Below are positions 8,470 through 15,266 of a stretch of 18,116 nt of DNA, one piece after another. Each line of letters begins with the position of its first letter. The stretch's first letter is position 1. This DNA comes from Actinobacteria bacterium 13_1_40CM_66_12 (lineage in GTDB: Bacteria; Chloroflexota; Dormibacteria; Dormibacterales; Dormibacteraceae): positions 1 to 18,116 of the forward strand of contig MNEW01000035.1 of NCBI GenBank assembly GCA_001917895.1, written 5' to 3'. Below the pieces are notes generated by a model. The model worked only from the letters and a program-made list of their open reading frames with translations. It was not told the DNA's origin and did not search any database. The position numbers and the translations under genes were made by a program.

Positions 8470-8499
8470 ATGGTAAGTTTGGAACGGCTCGCGCGTCAA
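8470..8499 (-). promoter_or_regulatory. Candidate promoter of the large secreted-protein gene
   Basis: Minus-strand TTGACG (8499-8494), an 18-nt spacer and TACCAT (8475-8470). Transcription would begin near 8463, leaving a leader of about 50 nt before the GGAGG-GTG start. The -35 is good; the -10 has four of six matches. No comparably good promoter was seen for the divergent gene at 8597. Confidence 0.4.
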
Positions 8500-8596
8500 A
8501 TTGGCTATTTGCCTCCCCGACCGGGCGCCTTTATTCTTGAGTGTCTTATCGCGGGGGGTTGATTGTGTTGGGGTGGATTCCATTCCAGGAGGGTGT

Positions 8597-9931
8597 ATGC
8601 ACTTGGTAGGTCCACGTTTATTTCGCGTGCTATTCGGGGGGCTGGCCACGACGGCGGCCTCGGTTTTAGTGGCCGCTTCGGTAAGCGCCGGCGGTTCGTC
8701 AAGTCCTCAGGTTATCGACGACTCGCAGCTACAGGCACTTTCGACAACTGTCGGAGGCGCTTCGCCGCTTCCCACGACGCAGACCGTCCAGCACTGGTTC
8801 GGCCAGACGCTCAACCCGAACAATGGGGTCACGTATGGCTACAACATGGTCGGCGCAGACCCGAACAGCTGCTCCGGCTCGGCGTGTTCGGCGACTGTTG
8901 AAGCCGACATCACTCCTCTCATCGTGAACATCCAGGGACTGACGTTCGACGGCAACCGCGTGCTCGCCGCAACCCTGGCATCCCCGCAGTTCGCGACGAG
9001 CGATTACGGCTCCACGCCTTTCGCGACCGCGGCAGGCGCGTTTCCAAAGACCCCTCTAAAGATCCAGGGCCCGGGTGGGATCCTTTCGCAAGGCGACGCC
9101 GGCAAATCGCTCCAGCTCCAGGACGCGACCATGCGCGCCCAGTTCAACAAGACCGGCTCGAGCAGCTTCCACCTGAACCTGCACCCGAACATCATGCCGG
9201 CCGTGACGATCGACGTTCCGAGCAGCCAGGGAGTTCTGCTCCAGAGCGGGCGTGGCGTGATCTTCGCCGACATCAGCATCAGCTGGTGGGTGACACGGAT
9301 CCAGAACCTGCAGGTCACAGCTGACCCGACGCACCTGCCCATCTACCTCACCGACAGCGTCCTGCTCCATATCGGACCGAACGTCTTCAACTGCTGCGTG
9401 ATCGGGTTTCACGGCGCCGCGCTGGTGCCAGGCAGGGGGGCAGGAGCCACCCACGGCAACGGCAGCCAGCCGGTTCAGACGTACGCCTGGGCCTCGTGGG
9501 TCCAGCCTGGTATCTACGCGCGACCGAACGGAGGCACCAACTGGGCGCTGCAGGACATCCACGCGCTCAGCCACGAGGTCTCCGAGTGGGCGGACGACCC
9601 GTTCACGAACAACTTCGTCCAGCCCTGGCTGACTCCAACCGCGCCACAGTACGGGTGCACCGGCATCCTCGAAACAGGCGACCCGGTCGTGGCCATCGGC
9701 TTCGCCAAAGGCACCAACGCGCTCGACCAGGGCCCGAACCCGAACGGTACGCAGAGCGCCGACGGGTACTACCACCCTGAGGACGAGGTCTATCTGCCTT
9801 GGTTCATGCGCACGGCTCCAAACACGGTCTCAGAGCCTACGCAAACTGCCTCGGCAAACATTGGCCGTTACACGCTGATGGGCTCGCTGAACCCGTTCAC
9901 GGGCTTCCACGCGCCGGCCACAGGTTGCTGA
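8597..9931 (+). CDS. Secreted protein with an HExxE motif (possible metal-dependent hydrolase), function unknown
   Basis: 444 residues. The ATG at 8597 follows AGGAGG by four bases and starts a clear signal peptide (RLFRVLFGGLATTAASVLVA, cut near SVSA-GG). The frame is open upstream to 8501 but that extension has no ribosome site and no secretion logic. The mature part is rich in beta-strand and Asn/Gly/Ser turns. The most telling segment is LSHEVSEWADDPF (HExxE at 326-330), followed about 30 residues later by Glu359 in ETGDPV. HE-x-x-E plus a downstream acidic residue recalls the conserved 'HE..E..T(N/D)P' motif of phosphate-induced/EXORDIUM-type and some metalloprotease-like proteins. Zinc binding is therefore plausible but not shown. 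Cysteines at 92, 97, 266, 267, 354 and 444 could form disulfides. A good terminator follows. Confidence 0.8.
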   Translation: MHLVGPRLFRVLFGGLATTAASVLVAASVSAGGSSSPQVIDDSQLQALSTTVGGASPLPTTQTVQHWFGQTLNPNNGVTYGYNMVGADPNSCSGSACSATVEADITPLIVNIQGLTFDGNRVLAATLASPQFATSDYGSTPFATAAGAFPKTPLKIQGPGGILSQGDAGKSLQLQDATMRAQFNKTGSSSFHLNLHPNIMPAVTIDVPSSQGVLLQSGRGVIFADISISWWVTRIQNLQVTADPTHLPIYLTDSVLLHIGPNVFNCCVIGFHGAALVPGRGAGATHGNGSQPVQTYAWASWVQPGIYARPNGGTNWALQDIHALSHEVSEWADDPFTNNFVQPWLTPTAPQYGCTGILETGDPVVAIGFAKGTNALDQGPNPNGTQSADGYYHPEDEVYLPWFMRTAPNTVSEPTQTASANIGRYTLMGSLNPFTGFHAPATGC

Positions 9932-9953
9932 CAACCGACTGACCTCACAATTA

Positions 9954-9992
9954 ACGGCCCGGGCTCCGAGTCCGGGCCGTCTTCTTTGTTTC
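9954..9992 (+). terminator. Rho-independent terminator after the HExxE secreted gene
   Basis: The arms ACGGCCCGG (9954-9962) and CCGGGCCGT (9972-9980) form a nine-pair GC-rich stem with a nine-base loop, followed by CTTCTTTGTTT. It begins 22 bp after the stop at 9931 and fits a classical intrinsic terminator for the plus strand. Confidence 0.8.
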
Positions 9993-10029
9993 GGAAGGAT
10001 CCTGAACCGGAGGCAGTTGAACTAGGTCT

Positions 10030-10998
10030 ATGAACAGGCTGATCGACCGCTACGCGGTCGTGTTCGTGGCGGTAGCGGCTACGCTTTGGGCCTCGGACGC
10101 CTACTTCCGCAACCAGTTGGTGCAGCACCTGTCGCCGACGCAGATCGTCGTCGCCGAAGATGCGCTCGTCACCCTCTTCCTGCTCCCGGTGCTGATCCGG
10201 AGCCGGGGCGAGCTCAGGAAGCTCGGCCCTCGAGGCTGGCTCGCAGTCGGAATCATCGCGGCGGGGGCGCAGGCGCTCGCGACCATCCTTTTCACGGCGT
10301 CATTCTCTATTGCAGCCCAGCATCAGCTGTTCGCCGAGACGTTTGTTCTCCAGCAGACTCAGCCATTGATCGCGATCGTCCTCGCCTGGGTCGTGCTCGG
10401 CGAGCGGCGCCGTCCCTGGTTCTGGCCCGCAGCCGTGGTGGGGATTGCCGCCGTCTACATGGTTCTGTTCGCGAGCGATCCGTTCTCGCCGGTGACCGCG
10501 CTGCAGAACGGCCGCCTCGAGGTAGGGCTGTTCGCCCTCGGCGCGGCAGCGCTTTGGGCCAGCGGCACGGTGTTCGGCCGCTTTGCGCTCGGATCGATCT
10601 CTTTCTGGAGCATGACAGCGCTGCGCTTCACGCTGGCGCTGCCCGTGCTGGTGGTTGTGGTGTTGGTGCAAAGCGGGCTCGGCGGCTTCGGCCACTACCG
10701 CATGAGCGACTTCCTCCCCAACCTCCTGGCCATCGCCATCGTGCCCGGCCTGCTGGCGTTGCTCCTGTACTACCGCGCGCTGTCGAAGACGCCGGCCTCG
10801 CTGGCGACCGTCGCCGAGATGGCCTACCCGGTGGCGGCGACGCTGATCGCCTCGGCGCCTCCTCCGTGGGGCTTCAACCAACCTGTCTACCCGGCCCAAC
10901 TTGTCGGCACTGCGTTGCTGCTGGCCGTGATCTTCTTTCTCAACTGGACACGAGAGAGGGCACCTTCTGTCGTCGTCCGGCCGGTACCCGTCGCCTAG
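10030..10998 (+). CDS. EamA/DMT superfamily transporter
   Basis: 322 residues with ten predicted membrane helices in two repeated halves. The EamA hallmark is the end of helix 4 plus loop in the first half (PLIAIVLAWVVLGERRRPW) and the matching region TPASLATVAEMAYPVAATLI in the second. Members export or import metabolites such as amino acids or nucleotide precursors; the substrate cannot be inferred here. The start MNRLIDRYAVV has only a weak AGGT just upstream, and no better start is available in frame. It is followed 58 bp later by the SRPBCC gene on the same strand, with a palindromic region between. Its first eight residues nearly match those of the unrelated membrane protein starting at 13712. 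Confidence 0.9.
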   Translation: MNRLIDRYAVVFVAVAATLWASDAYFRNQLVQHLSPTQIVVAEDALVTLFLLPVLIRSRGELRKLGPRGWLAVGIIAAGAQALATILFTASFSIAAQHQLFAETFVLQQTQPLIAIVLAWVVLGERRRPWFWPAAVVGIAAVYMVLFASDPFSPVTALQNGRLEVGLFALGAAALWASGTVFGRFALGSISFWSMTALRFTLALPVLVVVVLVQSGLGGFGHYRMSDFLPNLLAIAIVPGLLALLLYYRALSKTPASLATVAEMAYPVAATLIASAPPPWGFNQPVYPAQLVGTALLLAVIFFLNWTRERAPSVVVRPVPVA

Positions 10999-10999
10999 A

Positions 11000-11028
11000 A
11001 TTCGCGCGAATGTCGAATTGGTGATTCG
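11000..11028. promoter_or_regulatory. Clustered CGAAT/ATTCG half-sites, candidate operator
   Basis: ATTCGCGCGAAT at 11000-11011 is a perfect 12-bp palindrome. Immediately after, CGAAT (11014-11018) and ATTCG (11024-11028) form a second inverted pair around TGGTG. Four copies of the same pentamer in 29 bp, between the transporter stop and the SRPBCC ribosome site, look more like a regulator-binding region than a terminator, as no T run follows. Binding protein unknown; the nearby MarR protein is one possibility. Confidence 0.4.
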
Positions 11029-11056
11029 CCGAACGTCGTACCTGTGAGGAGAAGAG

Positions 11057-11476
11057 ATGGCTGAATACGGGACCTCGGTCGATACCACCGCGTCACCTGA
11101 CAAGGTCTGGAAAATCTGGTCCGACATGTCCACGTGGGGCGATTGGAATCCCAACGTCTCGACGATGGAGTGGGCGGGCGGATTTCAGTCCGGCACCACC
11201 GGGGTCATGAACACTCGCGCCGGCCAGCATCACAAGATGAAGCTTCTCGACGTGGTGCCGGGCCAGAGCTTCGCGCTCGAGACCAGCGTGGTGCCGCTGA
11301 CTTACTTTCGATTCAACTGCCGCATCGGTTCTGCCGGCGGGAAGACGACGGTCGGCCAGTGGGTCGAGGTGAAGGGGCCGCTCGGACCGATCATGGGCGG
11401 GATGATGGGCCCCCAGGTTTCAAAGGAGTTCGGAACGCTGCTCAGCAACCTGGCGAAACGCGCGGAATCGTCTTAG
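11057..11476 (+). CDS. SRPBCC (START-like) family protein
   Basis: 139 residues, normal for the polyketide cyclase/dehydrase-like SRPBCC fold, a helix-grip domain with a hydrophobic ligand cavity. The beginning AEYGTSVDTTASPDKVWKIW followed by a WGDWNP motif is the usual first strand and helix. The C-terminal long helix (PQVSKEFGTLLSNLAKRAE) closes the fold. Ligand and reaction are unknown. AGGAG lies six bases before the ATG. The gene converges with the MarR gene, and their stop codons overlap in TTAG (11473-11476). No signal peptide is visible, so cytoplasmic. Confidence 0.85.
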   Translation: MAEYGTSVDTTASPDKVWKIWSDMSTWGDWNPNVSTMEWAGGFQSGTTGVMNTRAGQHHKMKLLDVVPGQSFALETSVVPLTYFRFNCRIGSAGGKTTVGQWVEVKGPLGPIMGGMMGPQVSKEFGTLLSNLAKRAESS

Positions 11477-11943
11477 GGCAGTTTCGACAGCGCCGCGGTG
11501 ATCGCTTCGGCCTCGCCCGGCTTCAGGCGCTCGCCGAAGTTCTTGTCGAGGCTCGACAGGAAGACTGCGTGTGCTCTCGTGAAAGCCGCCTCACCTCTGG
11601 CCGTCACGTGGGCGAACACCCCGCGCCGATCGGTGGGGCAGGAGCGGCGCTCGATCAGCCCGGCTTTGGTCATCTGCTCGAGGCGGCGCGAAGCTCCGCT
11701 GTTGGTGATGCCCGCGAGTTTCGCAAGATCCTGGTAGCGCATCATCCCGCCCGGTGCGCGGGAAAGGTTGAGGAGCACCTCGTACCACGCCAGCGGCATG
11801 CCCGCCTCGGGCACCATGTCGCGCTCGAGTGCGGCCGCCACGGACGTATGTGCGCGCGCCAATCCTTCCCACACCTTCGCCACGCTCGAGGAGCGGGCTG
11901 CGTTCTTCACGGCGCCTATGGTACTCACGCCTCTGTGAGCCAT
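11473..11943 (-). CDS. MarR family transcriptional regulator
   Basis: 156 residues. The winged helix-turn-helix is clear: LAWYEVLLNLSRAPGG (helix 1-2 region), MRYQDLAKLAGITNSGASRR (HTH, recognition helix at 80-90), then the wing with the signature DRRG (105-108). Such proteins are dimeric, usually ligand- or redox-responsive repressors binding 16-20 bp palindromes. GTG codons at positions 6 and 12 are alternative starts; no ribosome site distinguishes them. It lies 54 bp downstream of yceI on the same strand but behind a likely terminator. A pairing of marR with yceI and the perfect palindrome upstream of yceI suggest yceI as a target (inference). Confidence 0.9.
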   Translation of the reverse strand: MAHRGVSTIGAVKNAARSSSVAKVWEGLARAHTSVAAALERDMVPEAGMPLAWYEVLLNLSRAPGGMMRYQDLAKLAGITNSGASRRLEQMTKAGLIERRSCPTDRRGVFAHVTARGEAAFTRAHAVFLSSLDKNFGERLKPGEAEAITAALSKLP

Positions 11944-11944
11944 C

Positions 11945-11983
11945 TACATAAATAGAAGGACGAGGCCGGGCGGTCCGACCTCG
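11945..11983 (-). terminator. Probable terminator between yceI and marR
   Basis: In the minus-strand transcript CGAGGUCGG (11983-11975) pairs with CCGGCCUCG (11969-11961) through nine pairs including one U-G, with loop ACCGC. It is followed by the pyrimidine-rich TCCTTCTATTTATG leading up to the marR start. The hairpin ends about 18 bp before the marR ATG, so marR probably has its own transcript or depends on read-through. Confidence 0.55.
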
Positions 11984-11997
11984 ACCCTCCGCACCGC

Positions 11998-12546
11998 TTA
12001 CGCCTGGGCGAGCTCGGCGGCCTTGACCACGATCTCGCTTTCGATGTCGAGCTTGATAGTGTGGCTCGCGATCGGGATGGCGCCGGCGATACCGTCCCAG
12101 TTGAGCCCGAAGTCCATGCGGTTGAGCTGGCCCTTGACGCTGATGCCGAGGCGCTCCTTGCCGCCGGTCATCGGATCCGGGACCCGACCCTCGAGGGTTG
12201 CGTCCAGCACGATCGGCTTGGTCACGTCCTTGATGGTGAGGTCGCCGTGCACGCGAAACTTCTCGTCGTCCACGGGCTCGACGCGGTTGAGCTTGAAGGT
12301 GATGTAGGGGTACTTCTCGGCCTCGAAGAAATCGGCCGAGCGAAGGTGGTTGTCGCGCATCTCGGTGCGGGTGTCGACGCTCGCTACCTCGATCCGGATC
12401 TGGCCCGTGATTTTCGTGGGGTCATCTTCCGGTCCTTCGAAGCTGGCATCGAACTTGTTGAACTGTCCGCGCACCGTGGACACCGCCAGGTGCTTGGCCG
12501 TGAAACCCACGGTGGTATGCGCTTTGTCGACTTCGTACTTGACCAT
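11998..12546 (-). CDS. YceI family protein (lipocalin-like fold)
   Basis: 182 residues. YceI proteins form an extended beta-barrel that binds isoprenoid or other long hydrophobic molecules; functions proposed elsewhere relate to stress or transport. The sequence covers the whole domain: YEVDKAHTTVGFTAKHLAVS at the start, then TRTEMRDNHLRSADFFEAEK, the DLTIKDVTKPIVLDATLEG strand pair, and RMDFGLNWDG. There is no signal peptide, unlike the periplasmic E. coli protein, so this one is probably cytoplasmic. The ATG at 12546 follows AGGAGG by five bases; an upstream in-frame extension to 12612 would cross the control region and is rejected. A perfect palindrome at 12601-12616 lies 55 bp upstream. 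Confidence 0.92.
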   Translation of the reverse strand: MVKYEVDKAHTTVGFTAKHLAVSTVRGQFNKFDASFEGPEDDPTKITGQIRIEVASVDTRTEMRDNHLRSADFFEAEKYPYITFKLNRVEPVDDEKFRVHGDLTIKDVTKPIVLDATLEGRVPDPMTGGKERLGISVKGQLNRMDFGLNWDGIAGAIPIASHTIKLDIESEIVVKAAELAQA

Positions 12547-12600
12547 CTGGTCCTCCTGGAATGTTGGTGGCGGAACGGTTCCGCAGCTACCAGGATCTAC

Positions 12601-12616
12601 TTGCTTGCGCAAGCAA
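12601..12616. promoter_or_regulatory. Perfect 16-bp palindrome upstream of yceI, candidate MarR-type operator
   Basis: TTGCTTGCGCAAGCAA is fully self-complementary, with length and TTGC/GCAA arms typical of operators for MarR-family dimers. It lies in the only gap between the methyltransferase stop (12646) and the yceI start (12546). A second, weaker inverted repeat, CGGAAC-G-GTTCCG at 12571-12583, lies nearer the start codon. No clear -35/-10 pair could be fixed, so how binding would act is unknown. The protein encoded at 11473-11943 is the obvious candidate binder (inference). Confidence 0.6.
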
Positions 12617-12645
12617 CTATTCCAGGGGGCCGTGGTGGGCGGGTG

Positions 12646-13230
12646 CTAGCGCTTCTTCAGGCAGAACCAGGCGGCAGACGCCCGCATCATGGCCGGCGTG
12701 CCAGATTCGCTGGGCTTAGACCAGAGAAGGTCCCAGGCTTGGCCGAACCGCTCTCGGAGCTCCGACTCGCTCACGCCGGAAGGTACGGGGGGCAGCGCGT
12801 GCGTGAACTCCATCATGTAGAGAGTCGCACCGGTCGCGGCCAATGGCGTCACGCCTTGCGCGTACCTCGCACGCTCATCTGACTTGAGCCCGTGGTAGCA
12901 CCCAAAGTCGTGCAGGAGCGAATATCCGGGCTCAAGCCCGAGATCGCTCAGCCGAGTGACATCGCCGAGCCGAAAGTCGACCTTGACCCCCGCTGCCGTT
13001 GCTCGGCGTTGCGCTTCGCGGAGCGCGCGTGGCACGGCCTCGACGCCCGTCACGTCCCAGCCGTGAGATGCCATATAGATCGCCTTGGTTCCCAGTCCGC
13101 TTCCCAGGTCCAGGGCCCGAGCGGGCGGAAGGGCGTCGGGACCTTCGATCACGGCTTTGAGCTCGGCGGGCATCTGACGATCCCAGGGGGTGAAGCCCAC
13201 GGCGTACATGAGCCGGTACATAACGCCCAT
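12646..13230 (-). CDS. Class I SAM-dependent methyltransferase
   Basis: 194 residues. The SAM-binding motif I is ALDLGSGLGT (39-48; DLGSGLG at 41-47), followed by the acidic motif II region VTGVEAVPRAL. Later come DFRLGDVTRL (GDV, motif III) and LLHDFGCYHGL. This resembles the tellurite-resistance/thiopurine-like small methyltransferases that carry 'D.GC.H' after motif IV, but the substrate is unknown. The ATG at 13230 shares its A with the TGA of the upstream gene (TGATG), implying translational coupling; the frame is open much further upstream but there it only shadows other genes. It is the last gene of the long minus-strand operon. Confidence 0.88.
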   Translation of the reverse strand: MGVMYRLMYAVGFTPWDRQMPAELKAVIEGPDALPPARALDLGSGLGTKAIYMASHGWDVTGVEAVPRALREAQRRATAAGVKVDFRLGDVTRLSDLGLEPGYSLLHDFGCYHGLKSDERARYAQGVTPLAATGATLYMMEFTHALPPVPSGVSESELRERFGQAWDLLWSKPSESGTPAMMRASAAWFCLKKR

Positions 13231-13712
13231 CAGATACTCGCGCGCCGGCGGAAGGCCTCGGTCTCCTTGCGCCACGTCCAGACGATGCCGGCAACCATGG
13301 CGATGGCGAAGATCGCGAGCGCGACCGCGAGGAGGATCGGACCGATTTCGCCCGCGCCGATCGCGGAGCCGAGCGGGCCCCAGTCCACGGTGGCCGCTCC
13401 ATTGAGCCACGCTATGAGGCCGAGCGCGAAGGCGAAGACCCCGAGGGTCCAGCGTTTCTCGGACGGTGACATCTGGGCGATGTCGAAGCGCCGCTGTCGT
13501 GCCGTCACCTGGAAGCGGCCAAGGTTGGCGACGAGTACGAGCCACAACGCGAGCATCACGACGCCGATGGAGAACGCGATCGTGGGCGTGGCGGTCCGGT
13601 CGATGGGCGAAAGATCGGCCGCTCCGGCCCAGGCCGCAAAGGGCAGCAACCAGATGATGCTGGTGATGGCGGCAACTCCAGTGCGGCCGTAGCGATCGAC
13701 AAGCCTGTTCAT
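13230..13712 (-). CDS. Four-helix membrane protein of unknown function
   Basis: 160 residues with hydrophobic segments near 11-30, 44-64, 88-106 and 121-145, and a basic C-terminal tail (WRKETEAFRRRASI). No catalytic motif is recognised. Its start overlaps the end of the SDR gene by four bases (ATGA, 13709-13712) and its stop overlaps the methyltransferase start by one base, so the three genes appear translated as a coupled set. The first residues MNRLVDRYG nearly copy those of the EamA transporter at 10030, including the DNA (22 of 25 bases). Confidence 0.75.
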   Translation of the reverse strand: MNRLVDRYGRTGVAAITSIIWLLPFAAWAGAADLSPIDRTATPTIAFSIGVVMLALWLVLVANLGRFQVTARQRRFDIAQMSPSEKRWTLGVFAFALGLIAWLNGAATVDWGPLGSAIGAGEIGPILLAVALAIFAIAMVAGIVWTWRKETEAFRRRASI

Positions 13713-14419
13713 GTGGGTTTCGGATACCTCCCCGCCAAATATTGCTCGAATGTGATCGTTCCGTCGCGATGTTCGGGAGCCAGGGCTGCGCCGGCCGAGA
13801 ACTGGCGGCTGACTTTGAACGGCATTGGTAGGTTGACCAGTCGCTTGTCGGGCCTGCGAGCCGCGAGCCAGGACGCCGCGAGGCTCTTGAAGTCCCTTGG
13901 TTCTGGGCCCCCGAAATCGGGCAGCATGCCGGCGGGTTTGGCTTGGGTCGCAATGTCCACCAATCGCCTGCTCATGCCTTCAAGGAACACATCGATCAGC
14001 GTGTGAAACTGGGTCGCGCGCAGGATCGACCACGGGACGATGTTCTCTCGCATCACCGCCTCGGCCTCGAGCTTGCTTTTGTAGTAGGGGTACGCGACTC
14101 CCTCCATACCGACGATCGAGATGTATACGACGTGGCGGATGCCCGCCTCCCGCGCCATCGCGAGCAACCTCCGCGTGCCAAGCACATCGGTGGCCTGGTA
14201 TTTGCGCGGCGATATCGGATCGGACGCGGCATGGATGATCACGTCGATGTCTTTCACCGCCACTTCGAGTCCGGCGCCAGTGACGAGGTCGCCTTGCACC
14301 CAGTCGTCGCCCTCAGCGTGTTTGCGGCTGAGCACGCGAGCGCGATGGCCTTCGTCGATGAGGCGTCGCACGACCTCGCGGCCGAGCGCGCCGGTTCCAC
14401 CGGTGACGAGCACGTGCAT
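13709..14419 (-). CDS. NAD(P)-binding SDR/NmrA-like protein with an apparent internal in-frame deletion
   Basis: 236 residues. A Rossmann fold with GGTGALG (7-13), the VQGDL segment at the end of strand 3, IIHAAS (61-66), Ser-Tyr-type residues YYKSK (112-116, Tyr112 and Lys116 at YxxxK spacing) and LRATQFH. It probably acts as a dehydrogenase, epimerase or redox sensor, substrate unknown. Family members normally have, after ATQFH...L, a stretch ending 'QPVD..DVA..L'. Here GMS at 148-150 runs directly into RRLVDIA, so about 23 residues seem missing without a frame change; what follows (LPDFGGPEPRDFKSLAASWL) is typical. It starts 13 nt after the ABC permease stop and is the fourth gene of the presumed metal operon. 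Activity is doubtful if the gap is real. Confidence 0.8.
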   Translation of the reverse strand: MHVLVTGGTGALGREVVRRLIDEGHRARVLSRKHAEGDDWVQGDLVTGAGLEVAVKDIDVIIHAASDPISPRKYQATDVLGTRRLLAMAREAGIRHVVYISIVGMEGVAYPYYKSKLEAEAVMRENIVPWSILRATQFHTLIDVFLEGMSRRLVDIATQAKPAGMLPDFGGPEPRDFKSLAASWLAARRPDKRLVNLPMPFKVSRQFSAGAALAPEHRDGTITFEQYLAGRYPKPT

Positions 14420-14432
14420 GACTGCGGTGAGC

Positions 14433-15266
14433 TTATGTGGTCGAGCTGATCGCGATGCGCTGGAAACGAGCTCGGAGCGGCACCGCGAGTCTCACGACGA
14501 CGTATGTGCCGAACGCGAGCGAGGTGATGAAAAAGCTGACCGGGTGCGGCGAGTAAAACGCGATCGTCAATCCGAGCCACGTGAACGCAAGCGCGAGGGC
14601 GCTGCCGATGGCGATGGCGACCCCCGGCCGGCACGTGAACCTCACGGCGATCGCGGCAGGCGTGACGATGAGGGCGAAGATGAGCAGCACGCCAACGACC
14701 TGGACGGCTTCGGTCACGGCGACGGCGAGGATCGCCATGAATGCGATGGACAGAGCAGTCACCGGCACTCCCTTGGCGGCGGCGAGGTCCTCGTCGACCG
14801 ATGAGAAGAGAAGGGGCCGGTAGAGGGCAATGATTGCTGCCAGCGTTATCAGTCCGGCGACCAGCGTCACAGTCACGTCGGTGGTGCTGATGCCGAGGAT
14901 CTCGCCGAAAAGGATGGCGTAGGCCGCCGTCGCGTAGCCGCGATAGAGCGAGATGAACAGGACACCGAGCCCAAGCGTCCACGCGAGAACGATGCCGATC
15001 GTCACGTCGCGCTCGCGCAATCGGCTGCCCAGAGCGCCGATCGTGACACCGGCGCCGAGCGTGAACGCGAGGAGTCCGATGATCGGGTTGAGCGAAAGCA
15101 CCACCGCTCCGGTCGCGCCTGCGAAGCCGATGTGCGAAAGGGCGTGCGCGGCGAACGCCGTTCCGCGAAGCACGACGAAGTAGCCGATGGCGCCCGCGAC
15201 GATGGCGATGATGGTGCCCGCCTCGAAGGCATGGACCATGAACTCGTAGTGGAAGAGGTCACCCAT
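14433..15266 (-). CDS. Metal ABC transporter permease (ABC-3 family)
   Basis: 277 residues with about eight or nine membrane helices, the usual size for ZnuB/MntB/TroC-type permeases. Family features include AFAAHALSHIGFAGATGAV in the second helix region, VTIGIVLAWTLGLGVLFISL and the cytoplasmic coupling segment FSSVDEDLAAAKGVPV. The ATG at 15266 overlaps the ATPase stop by eight bases (ATGGGTGA), the only sensible start; a longer open frame upstream merely shadows the ATPase gene. With the neighbouring ATPase and lipoprotein it forms a complete importer, for zinc or manganese. Metal specificity cannot be read from the permease alone. Confidence 0.92.
   Translation of the reverse strand: MGDLFHYEFMVHAFEAGTIIAIVAGAIGYFVVLRGTAFAAHALSHIGFAGATGAVVLSLNPIIGLLAFTLGAGVTIGALGSRLRERDVTIGIVLAWTLGLGVLFISLYRGYATAAYAILFGEILGISTTDVTVTLVAGLITLAAIIALYRPLLFSSVDEDLAAAKGVPVTALSIAFMAILAVAVTEAVQVVGVLLIFALIVTPAAIAVRFTCRPGVAIAIGSALALAFTWLGLTIAFYSPHPVSFFITSLAFGTYVVVRLAVPLRARFQRIAISSTT

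Noticed and set aside
8501..8596. An upstream in-frame start for the HExxE secreted protein
   Set aside because: It would bury the signal peptide behind 32 residues and has no ribosome site, whereas AGGAGG precedes the ATG at 8597.
12547..12612. N-terminal extension of YceI
   Set aside because: It runs through the palindromic control region, and the internal ATG at 12546 has a consensus ribosome site and fits the domain start.
12646..13953. A 435-codon minus-strand reading frame that would fuse about 240 N-terminal residues to the methyltransferase
   Set aside because: The extra part is Arg/Pro/His-rich out-of-frame shadow of the membrane protein and SDR genes. The methyltransferase domain begins at 13230 with a TGATG junction.
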